A stretch of DNA of 64,000 bases from NCBI GenBank assembly GCA_024349245.1, contig JALDNG010000398.1:1-64000 (forward strand), written 5' to 3'. This DNA is from Neodontobutis hainanensis. Taxonomy: Eukaryota; Chordata; Actinopteri; Gobiiformes; Odontobutidae. The first letter of the stretch is position 1; every line of letters begins with the position of its first letter. Below are positions 54,641 to 64,000 of the stretch, piece by piece. The notes under the pieces were generated by a model. It had not been told where the DNA came from. It searched no databases and saw nothing but the letters and a program-made list of their open reading frames with translations. The position numbers were made by a program, and so were the translations under genes.

Positions 54641-55790
54641 TCGTAACCAGTGCTGAGAATCTATCCTAATTTTTGAGTTTCAACTGTGACACAATGAACA
54701 ATTGTAGATTGTCGTATTTAAAATAATCTCATATCAACAATGTTAATGTAGGATATCAAGAAAATTCACACATATTGAAGAACATCAAAATCATTGACAT
54801 ATATATCTGGTTTTAGCCTTATTTCCGAATCTGAGGATCTGATCTTTTGACAAAAATCGTCCTTTACTACCACATTCAAAATAAAAATCAGCTTTAAAAA
54901 TTTCATTACTATTCAATCTCATAACTAACCATCGTCCAAAAATAGATTAAAAATAATCTTCGACATGATGACTGACATAAAAAAGACAGAAATTCTTTCA
55001 ACAAATATTAATCAATTTAAGAATTTTAGGTTTATTAATTGACAAGAAATTTTCTATTTCAAAGAATATCTTGAAACTTAATTAACAGACGCACGAAATC
55101 ATCTACAAAGGATGAAACTGATTTTTATATTCCTCACAAAATCCTCTCTAATATACCAAACGTATATATGTTCAATTTCTACCTCTCGATGTTCATGGTT
55201 CATCCAAATCTCGTCAACTCACCAAAATATTACTTTCTTCAGACACTAGATGAAGCATGCTTCTTGTATCAGAGGTATCTCGGATTCGTGAGATCAATCT
55301 AACAGACAGGAAATTCGAGTTTTCTGCTATCCGGCCTCTGATATCAAGATATCGAAAATTGTCCACTCTTAATTAGTCGTGAGAAGAAATTCTCTGTGGT
55401 TATAAGACTCAACAATCAACTTCATCTGATCTTCAGAAATAAGAAGAACTGTTTAAAAATTGATCTCATTTGATCTTCGCTGCCGGGAAATTTCAGTGGC
55501 TAAATTCCTTGCACTACGTGTGGAAATAATATCTATTTTAATAGAATATCCAAATTAGATAGTTTGACTTATTATTCTGCTTATTTTTCTTAAGTTTACG
55601 CTTAAAATCTGTTCTTATAAATTTAACCAAACTTAATTCTCAACAAAGTATATTTGCACTTTTAGACTTATTTCGTTTACTTCGAGAATAAAAAAAATTC
55701 GTCGCAAGAAAAGTAATCACATCTTCAGCGTTGTCAATTTCTTGTTCTGAAACTCAATCAGGAATCTGATTGAACGCAAAGGTCTATTGA

Positions 55791-56720
55791 TCTCAATGGA
55801 AATTTCTTCATCTATGAATTTTTCATCGCCCACGACATTTAATTCACATTATAGTAGATCTAGATACCAAAATGAATAAGAAAATTTCTCATCATGGACT
55901 ACATAGAAGATACACAAGCTAAAATATTTTCGAGATATTAAATATCTCTCGAAAGCAAATATTTCATAAATAAGCATCTATATCCTATAAATGTTAATAG
56001 ATATCTGGTCTTCTGAGTCTGAACAAAAATTTTATTCTCGAGAAGAATTAGATATTTGTTTCATAATCGAAGCCACCTCGCATCATTAACACAGCAGACG
56101 CGAAACCTATTTGTTGGCGTCATATCAAATTAAAATTTATGTAAAAAAGTTCTCAAAAATCAAATAAATTTTCAGTGACGCAAAACAAATAGAATCAGAT
56201 TGTGCATTGTTAAAATAGAAGCATAGCAGTTGGAGACTTCGTGTGGACTTCAAAAAATTTAATGCGATCACATCCAAGGTCAAATATTTGATTGCATCTA
56301 TTGATGAAACCTGAGGGGAATTTATAGGATATGCTTATTTTATCATTATAAGACATACAATCTGGAATAGGAAAGTGTTCGATGTTCAATAAAATTAGAA
56401 ATAAGACAACATTTTGTGCATATGCTGGATGCAGAGTGTTCGAATTCAACGTACTTCATTGTGGTCTCAAAAATTCTCCTACTAACTTTCAGAGATTGAT
56501 GAAACAAATACGCAATATATTGAGGTGCTACAGTGTTTAGTTTGTCGAAATCCTAATATTCTCATATTTTGAATCACATTTGTACGACATTCAGGTAGTC
56601 CTTTCTTAACATCATCAAGCATGTACCATGCTTAAAATAACGAAATGTCATTTTGTTTAAAACAATATTAAATTCATATATTTTAATGAATTAAAAAATC
56701 CAATTGAATCATTTTTTATT
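55791..56720 (+). pseudogene. Gypsy A protease end and reverse transcriptase remnant
   Basis: QWKFLHL near 55794 and LIHIIVDLDTKMNKK after it match the segment before the reverse transcriptase ('W.F..A.V..PI.GADFL....L.VDL'). INTADAKPI at 56085 matches the start of the domain ('H.I.T.DAKPI..RPY'). SSWRLRVDFKKFNAIT at 56225 matches the '(S)WR.CVD.R.LNAIT' motif, followed by IDE. A frameshift leads to NKTTFCAYAG at 56400, EFNV, then GLKNSPTNFQRLM at 56463, matching 'FGL.NAP.TFQRLM'. FVEILIFS at 56541 lies at the 'Y.DD(I/L)..(F/Y)S' catalytic site, where both aspartates are lost. LKITKCHF at 56631 matches the thumb motif 'L.L...KC.F'. RYSAFIAGPVIKLL (56813-56853) is the tether region. It is non-functional, but the family is clear. 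Confidence 0.75.
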
Positions 56721-56949
56721 TATATTGAAAAAATTATAAAGAGGAATACTCTTAAAAATAAGTCATAACATTAATATATGCTTATACTTTGAGGCATGTT
56801 AAAGGATTTATCAGATATTCGGCATTTATTGCAGGACCTGTAATCAAACTTCTCATATAAGGTTTAGATAAGAGATATGATCAAATATTGCAAGTTTAGT
56901 TTGATAATCTTAAACCATAAATAAAATGCGTGGCATAACGGATAAAATT

Positions 56950-57345
56950 TTATCTAAAGATGCCCTTTTTATGAAATTTAGATGTTTCAGATGAGGCTAT
57001 AAATATATTCACCTATCTTAAACTCGATGTTTTATGCTTTTTAAAATTTCTTCTCAAGTAGAATCCATGACACGGCAGAGCGCAAATACTCCATTTTCTC
57101 CACTTAGTGGGTTTCTTGAATTTACACAGTGAATAAATCTCGCAGGTATTTATATGGAATGAGATATGGACGTATATCGGTTTATAATATACTTAACGAA
57201 CTTAAGAAAATGTAAGATCCAAGTAGAGAATGATAAAGTAGATACAATAAATTGAAGAACACGATTATTGAATTTACTATGTCTCTTAAAAAATATTGTT
57301 TGGACTCACAATCTCAAATGACTTTTTTCATCGTTACCGAGTTGA
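56950..57345 (+). pseudogene. Gypsy A RNase H remnant
   Basis: MPFL, a stop, NLDVSDEAI at 56960-57001 matches 'PF.L.TDAS..AIGAVL', with the first catalytic aspartate kept (56981). After a frameshift, SRIHDTAERKYS ending near 57092 matches 'SR.L..AE.NYS', followed in the same frame by SRRYLYGMRYGRISVYN ('FR.YLYG..F.V.TDH') and DPSREW ('DP.GRLARW'). MSLKKYCLDSQSQM near 57280-57320 matches 'Y..GK.H.VADSLSR'. The spacing is as expected between reverse transcriptase and integrase. Confidence 0.7.
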
Positions 57346-57476
57346 AACTGAAAATTTAAATTGAAAAATAATGATACTGCTTTTTTAGATACAATTTAAA
57401 TGCTTTCTGAGTCAAATTAACTCTAAATTAATCTTTAAATAACAAAAATCTAGTTAATGGGTAAAATAATTTTTTT

Positions 57477-58520
57477 TTGAAAATTCAATACTCGATTACC
57501 TTGACGATGATCGAAATCAATAGTCTGACCCGAAAACAGAATAATGAGATCTTCAGTCTGGCATACATTCAGATTCAGAGTCACTCGGGAATAAATAACA
57601 CAATTAGCTTTCTCAGCGATCGTTTCGTTTGCCAGATATGTGCGTACCATCAAAAATTATAAAAATAAAAAAGTCAAGATTTTAATCAATATAAATAAAT
57701 AAGCTTGAAGCCTCGAACAAGGTTATATACTATCACATTAAAACGTGTTTCGATATGTGACAGATAGATTTGAAAAGTCTATTTGACACCACAGAGTACG
57801 GAAAATGATACATTTTATTTTCCGTTGATCATTCTACAAAATAGATAAAAGAAATTCCACTTCAGAACATTTCGGCTCAATAAGCATTTCATGTTCAATT
57901 TTCAACACTTATTTGACAGAAATGTTTTCCTAAATTCATCCTCGTATACTTGTGTGAGACTGTAGAATCGAAATTATAAAAATCACATCTGCAAATAGCT
58001 AGGATTATAGTTATTACACTCCATACAATATCACCAGTCAATTAATGGACTCTTCGAAATGTCTTATAAATCCTTCAAAGAAATTCTTCGAAGAACAGTA
58101 ATTAACTGCCACTCATCTTGGGATATGAACCTCGATAAATATTCTTTCAACTTCAGAATTTTTATCAAATCTTCAATAGGGTTCTTCCCAGTGGAGCAAG
58201 TTTTTGGAACATGTTTAAGATAACTAACCACTTTTCGATAAACGACTGGTTTCAGTTGTTAATACAACCAAAATTATCATATCATCGTAAAAATATAAAA
58301 TTTTAAAAACCATGTTTCGAATTGTCTTAGTGAATCAAGAGAAGTCCTCAGATAGACTGAAGAATTAAAAGCAAAAAATATACTAAATAATTTATTCGAT
58401 TTCAGAATATGTAATGGTCAAATCTAATGACATAAATATCCTCATCTCAATGTTTGAAAGACGTACTATAATTATGGATAAAAGCATCAAGTATTTGAAA
58501 TCTTAAGAATCTCTCATAAT
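57477..58520 (+). pseudogene. Gypsy A integrase remnant
   Basis: An open frame at 57477-57662 contains SHSGINNTISFLSDRF, the HHCC zinc-binding motif region ('SHPG...T..LI..RFVWP'). After a frameshift, one frame from about 57701 carries the catalytic core: FDM at 57749, a stop, then QIDL with the first catalytic aspartate at 57767; EYGK; YILFSVDHSTK ('YLLT.VDRFTRW'); IKEIPLQNISAQ ('.EAIPL.DI.A'). It then has PKFILVYLCETVESKL, where the second catalytic aspartate is a tyrosine, and HTISPVN ('AYHP..NG'). LPLILGYEP follows. Another frame near 58150-58230 gives SSIGFFPVEQVFGTCLR, matching the 'S.G.SP.E.VYG...R.P' tail. A DR pair and FERR near 58340-58460 fit the C-terminal domain. It is clearly broken. 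Confidence 0.75.
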
Positions 58521-58700
58521 TACATAATCCTTACAATACAACATGAACTCATCAATATATGTCTTGAGGTCATAACAAATCAATCTTCTTTCATAATTAA
58601 AGTATTGTTGGATGTTTCAAGCAGATCTTCAAGAGCAAGAAATCAAGACAATCGCAAAAATTGATAGTTTTTTCAGAAGGAGTTATGTGACATAATTAAA

Positions 58701-61700
58701 TATCTTAGTATCTTGTAGATTTGATTATCTCTTATAAGCACAACTTTTTAGATATATTTTAATTTATCAATAAGAAATATATTAATTTCTTTGATGAAAG
58801 AGAAATAATTAAACCATTTTATTTATAATATTAATCTTATTTAGAATTTGATTTTTAAGATAAAAACTCAGATTAGTACTGTGCTCATAATATAAATGAC
58901 CGATAAATGGTGTGATCGAGAAATCTCGCATATTGAGAGTGTATAAATATTAAAATGAAATAAATTTTTCATCAAATAAAGTTAATTATATTGAGAGGAG
59001 ATATGTAAAAAGGTGTTATATCAATATATTACTTTATCAAATATGAACATTAAGAAGAAATGATGTCATCTGTATTTATAGCTTTAATCATTTTTTCTGA
59101 TGAAAGGTTGAGGTTTATAATGTACGAGTGACCATATTACCTACACAAGGTCATATCAAGAATAGTCTGTAAACGGGGCTAAATGGTTCATAACTAGTTG
59201 TTAGAGTTGCACTTAAAGAAGTAAATAAATGTAAAATGTATTCTGAAAGCCCTTTTGTAGGTTTGATACACCTTTGCTGTGAATAAAAATTTTTCCTCTC
59301 TCAAGTGTTAAAAGGATTTTAACACTATCTTCGTAAATTATTTTCATAAAAGAATACATCAAAATTTTTCACAATTTCTAAATGTTCCAATTCTTTTGAA
59401 ACTCAAAGTATTGTTTGTCATCTTATTTATTTTATCATCATGGTAGTTTTATCATCTGTGAATTAAAAAACTAGGATTTAGCAGCATTTTCGTTTAACTC
59501 AGTTGTTTGACATTCACTCTTTTGAAAAAAAAACATTTACATTATACTTCATGAAGCAAGTTATCATGTCAATATCGAAAAAGAATACAATCAAGTTATT
59601 ATTTTCCTTTTTATTTTCTGATGGTTTTCATTGAGTAAATTAGATTGTGGCTTATAATTAAATCATCTTTATCAATATTTTTATTAAGAGAGATTTTATA
59701 TTCAACATTTATATATAAAAATGCGTATAACTTAACGAGACTGATAATTTGCACTTTCATGATTTTTATAGCTTCAATCAGTCTTAAAAAATAATATTAA
59801 AGCAAATTTCTTGACGTTCATTTTAAATTTTTTGATAGGAAAGGTCAAAATAATTCTGAACTGTTCTTGTTATTTGTAAAAATTTCAACTTTTTATTCTA
59901 AATTATTAATCAAATTGTATCATTTAATGCAGAAATATATATAAACTCAATGAATCTATTTAATTTTTACCATTATTAATATCATCAAAACTATTAAATT
60001 ACTTTTCTTATAAGATGAATTTTATTTAACCATCGCCGAAAACAGAAAAGAGCTTTGTTAATATTCACCGTAATTGTAATATATTGTAAATTAAATTATC
60101 TAAAAATTAAAAATTTCTATATGATATAGACAAGTATCGATACATTTTAGCATAGGCATTAAATAAATACTGTTTCATTCGAATTTCAATTTTATTGAAA
60201 CATCGCTCATTATTTGACAAATTATAATTTATAATTATATTCTTATTCGTTTTAAAAATTGATATGGAAAATATTAAATAATTTATGAAAACTCGTTGAT
60301 TTAAAAAAAGCTGGTAAAGAATTTTTATTGTACATCTTGAGGTTCTATTTAACTTTAAGTGTATGATAGTAATGCCCAATTTATTTATAAACGAAATCTT
60401 GAATCGTTGGTAATTTTAAAATAGAATGAAGAATTTTCATAGAACTTACGATTGTCATTAGACAATATAATACACCATGTTGCATTTACATTAAAGTAAG
60501 AAAAAGATTAACAGTATATATTTTAAAGATTATACGTTCAGCCTATAATATCATAATAAACATTAGACGGCTAACTTTGCTGGTATTTTTTTAATAATAT
60601 TGGTTATCTACATTAGGATTATGTGAAAATCTGTGATTTCATTTTGAGTATCGTGTATAAACAGAAACCTGAATCCATAATTACGTAAAAACACTGATTG
60701 CTTATTCTTTTGAAAATTGAAAATTTATCAGTGTTGATGATGACATTTATTCCTTATGATATCAAGGCTCACCAGTATTTTTGTAATCTTCTTAAGGTCC
60801 GATCCTTAGACATGTGAATAATAAAGTCATCAGTCATCTGGAAAAATCAGTAAGAATTTATCTTACATTTAGATGAGTTAAAAAATGATATAATTTCTGA
60901 GCAAAATATTAATTCATTTTTAAAGGATTAAGTATTTGATAATTTTACTCTTTCATCAGTAATTCTTTTAACTCATTTAAAGGTACTCGCATCTCTTTTA
61001 AAAGATAGTCAAATTAAATTTGACGGAACACCTCATAGATTTTCATCAGATATATATCATGATAAATTGGAAGGATATATTTAAAAATGATGATGAAAAT
61101 ATTTTAATTTAATTAGTATAAGTGGAAAAATATCTAGCAGTTTAAAAACACATTTTTCAACATTAGAGCTTAATTTACAAGTATAATTATATATTTTTAA
61201 ACAGACATGGAAAATTTAAACATTAAAGTTACTTTCTGTGTAATAATCAGTATCGATCAAACAAGAAATTAACAACATTGATAGAAGACGCCTTAAAGAT
61301 GGAGAATTCATTTGGTTTTTACTTAAGTTATTGAAATTTGTTCTTTATTTTTCTCCAAATTACTCAATAAATAAGTCGAATCCTTCATTGAAATTTATAT
61401 TCAAAAGTAAAAAAGAAAATCTGTTTTTTTTTGGAAATTTAAACAAATTTACATTGTCTTATAAAGTCGTTTTCAACTAAAAATAGTGATATTGAATATC
61501 TGAGAATTATTTTATGATAAATTTGTTGATATTTTGGTAATTTATAAAGGATAATGTTATACTTCAAACAGCATTTATTGTTAAATTTAATTTTAATCAT
61601 TTTAAATAAAACTTTAGGTTAAGATGTTTCATCACATCTGAATCAATTTGTTATAAAATTAAAAACCATTTGAATTGAATATACATATCCTAAAAACACA

Positions 61701-64000
61701 AAAATTTACATAGTTTGCCTAAACTATAATATAGCAACAAAAAATACAGTGTTTAACTTTAGTCTTTACACTTCTCATAGATTTTCATTGAAAATTATTT
61801 TTAAGTCAATATATTTTCCAAATTTAAAATTATTAGCTATTCTGACAATCACAGACCGTAATTTTAAATGTTATTATTTATTTTTTGAAAAATTTTACAA
61901 ACATTGACGATTCGTTATCTCAGAGAATTGTTTGTGATACTAATCTTATAAGTTATTTTGTATATCTTAAATATATTTTTTAATAGATTGAAATAACTTT
62001 TCTTGAAATAAATTAAGATTATGTTCTTTATCTTCACAAATTATATAAATTTTTAAGAAAAAGAAGTTTTTTAATTAAAAAACATATCAGAAAGGAAAAA
62101 TATATATTGTTATACCTTGGTATTAATTTCATTTGGTCATTTTCATAAAAATAATAAAAACGAATCTCCCATTTTTTCTTGAATAACTTTAAAATTTAAC
62201 TTTAATTTTGTTTTTTAAAGCATGATAAAATAATTTGCTGTAAAATTAATAACTCAAATGTCACAATTATTTCAAACACGAGTTAAAAATTAATCTTATT
62301 TATTTAAATCAAAATCATGAATGGATCTAAGATGTTAAAGTTTTTTTCAAACAATAAATTAGTAAAGAATTTATAAATGTAAAAATATATATACGATTTA
62401 AAAAAAAGGGGATAACACCAGTTTAATATTTAATTATTTATCATGTTTGTTTGAACATTATAAAAGCATTTGTGTATGTTTTATTACAGAATGAAAAGCA
62501 TTTCTTTAATTTTTGGCATGTTTTTATTTTGGAAAACTGTTACGCTTCTTTAATACCTTAATATATATTGAGTTAAATAATTAACCATAAAATGAGAATT
62601 TCGTATTCCATCAATTCATAGAACCTTGTAGTGGCATACACACAGACATAATCAATCATATTAATCTCATCTGTTTTTTAAATTTATGCAAATTTTGGTT
62701 CACAACCTTCTGAATGTATATGTATAATAAACTTAAATGCAAATTGAATTTCATAATATCCTATCATAATAATAAATTATTGTAAATAGTATTTAAAAAT
62801 AAATTTGTATTCATTTCAAATTTCTTATTATAGATATCTGATAAATAAGCACAAAATAGTATTATGTAAACTTTAAATTTTTTTATAGGTTTGATGTAAT
62901 ATTCGATGCATTAAATCTCTAATTTTAATGACTAAATATTATAAGTTAATATAATATGCAAGAAAATGAGTAAAATAATATTTTAATAATTTTAAATTAT
63001 TCTGTTTTAAGGCAAACAATGATTTATAAATGTATGATAAATAAAGTTAAATTTTATTTAAAAGTTAATAATATTTCATTATTACAAAATATATTGAGGG
63101 TTTGAAAAGAAGTATTATATAAATTAAAAATAATAATTTTAGATGTTGATATTGGTCGCATTATTAAAAATTTTTGAAGAAAATCAAAAATTTAGTGTGT
63201 AAGAATAATATTTTAAATTTATTAAATTATTTCTTATATTTTTGAAATACAGAATACAATATTATAACAAGTTCATCAAAATAAAACTCATAAAATGAAA
63301 AAAATAACTGAAAAAACTAAATATATTTTTGAAATATTTAAATGAAGACTTTAATGCACTCTTACCCTCTAATTTAAAATTTTGAAATTGTATTATAACA
63401 ATTTGAAGTATTTTAACACAACGATCTAATTTAAGATCATTTAAATTTAAACTATTTTCAACTAGTATGTTTAAATAAATATGAAAAAATCGATATTTAA
63501 TATACCTTTCTAGTAATTAATATTATTGAAATTAAATTTATGAAATCATACATTTATGCACTCCATAAACAATTGAATTTCAAAATAATTAGTTTTGATT
63601 TCTTTTATAATTACATCTGAAGCAGCGAATTATGATGCCAAGATATGTTTCAAAATTAACTCGGTTATATTTTTGTTTATTTTTATAACCTAGTATGCAA
63701 TGTATTATTCTATTGCCCTTTACTAACTAAAAACATTCTGAAAAATATGTATGAAACTTGTATTGCAAATGAGAGATCAAGATTCGTTAATTTTGACAAC
63801 TATAAGCTAAAATATAGTTTATATAAATGATTTAATCTTTCTCGATTCGAGCAAAGAGGCCCACCTTGATAGTTTAAAAGCACAATTATATCAAGAAAAA
63901 TTCAAATATTTGTCGAATTATTACTTATATATCAGGGTATATTAATATCATGAATCAAAATCTAACCAATTATTATTTATCTAAATAACTGATAAGGATT
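58701..64000. other. A+T-rich region to the window end
   Basis: Nothing is called. One plus-strand frame at about 60870-61080 reads unusually well (DELKNDIISEQNINSFLKD, a stop, then LLKDSQIKFDGTPHRFSSD) and could be decayed coding sequence of unknown origin. A shorter one near 63740-63830 contains NMYETCIANERSRFVNFDN. The 58.7-59.6 kb part may include the far end of Gypsy A, but no repeat of its left flank was found. Confidence 0.35.

Larger units (their letters stand above)
54641..58700 (+). mobile_element. Decayed Ty3/Gypsy retrotransposon A
   Basis: A patch of about 4 kb, less A+T-rich than both flanks, carries on the plus strand the full Gypsy pol order: protease end, reverse transcriptase, RNase H, zinc-binding domain, integrase core and C-terminal domain. 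Many codons match family consensus positions, but stops occur every few dozen codons and several frameshifts are needed. The 54641-55780 part should hold gag and the protease active site; I could not identify either securely. Long terminal repeats were sought by eye at both ends without success. It differs in motif detail from Gypsy B at 27-31 kb. Confidence 0.65.

Noticed and set aside
56210..56449. Minus-strand open frame of 79 codons
   Set aside because: It is antisense to the clear Gypsy A reverse transcriptase remnant and has no motif of its own. The same applies to 57450-57653 (antisense to integrase) and 28877-29098 (antisense to Gypsy B reverse transcriptase).
53900..59100. Long terminal repeats of Gypsy A
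   Set aside because: TGTGAC sequences occur near both 53918 and 58687, but the following bases do not align, so no repeat pair can be claimed by eye.
1..64000. Bacterial, phage, CRISPR or tRNA content
   Set aside because: No direct-repeat array, no tRNA B-box with a matching fold, no ribosome-binding-site spacing or operon layout was seen. The spliced animal-type genes and retroelements argue for a eukaryotic nuclear scaffold.
1..64000. A ciliate origin, because ciliates also have introns near 25 nt
   Set aside because: The claudin-like tetraspan family, very low gene density and the mix of Gypsy, Copia and MULE relics fit an animal better. Standard TAA and TAG stops also end the claudin-like genes at homologous positions.

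Overview
The window looks like a gene-poor, intron-bearing metazoan nuclear scaffold, very A+T-rich (roughly three quarters to four fifths by eye, not computed). No operons, Shine-Dalgarno spacing, rRNA, tRNA or CRISPR were found. The best-supported genes are three minus-strand paralogues of a claudin/PMP22-like four-pass membrane family: A (2104-2847), B (33303-33943) and C (37694-38381). They become readable only when interrupted by spliceosomal introns of 24-31 nt. In B and C the three introns lie at the same codon positions and phases, and exons 2 and 3 have identical lengths (132 and 62 nt); A shares the first two introns. Introns this short are exceptional for animals. They are a known hallmark of dicyemid mesozoans (typical introns about 26 nt), so a dicyemid is my leading hypothesis. 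This is inference from intron size plus an animal-type gene family.

Most other recognisable sequence is decayed transposable elements, each readable only as family motifs broken by stops and frameshifts. They are a MULE-type DNA transposon (about 9501-10790, plus), a Ty1/Copia pol (22800-23882, minus), a Ty3/Gypsy pol called B (about 27800-30620, plus) and a second, different Ty3/Gypsy pol called A (about 55790-58520, plus). None could encode a working enzyme as it stands. The relics are visibly less A+T-rich than their surroundings, which suggests that the matrix between them is older sequence that has drifted further toward A+T.

Layout: 1-1.2 kb holds a possible small two-exon gene (844-1156). 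2.1-2.85 kb holds paralogue A, which may be broken. 9.5-10.8 kb holds the MULE relic. 22.3-23.9 kb holds a possible sugar-isomerase-domain relic and the Copia relic. 27.2-31 kb holds Gypsy B. 33.3-38.4 kb holds paralogues B and C, 3.75 kb apart in the same orientation. 54.6-58.7 kb holds Gypsy A. The long spaces between contain A+T-rich DNA in which I can assign nothing firmly. Because exons here are short and introns tiny, ordinary open-frame searches miss genes, so other genes may be hidden in these spaces.

The only functional grouping is the claudin-like set, which would act in membranes or cell contacts. Everything else is transposon debris or unassigned.
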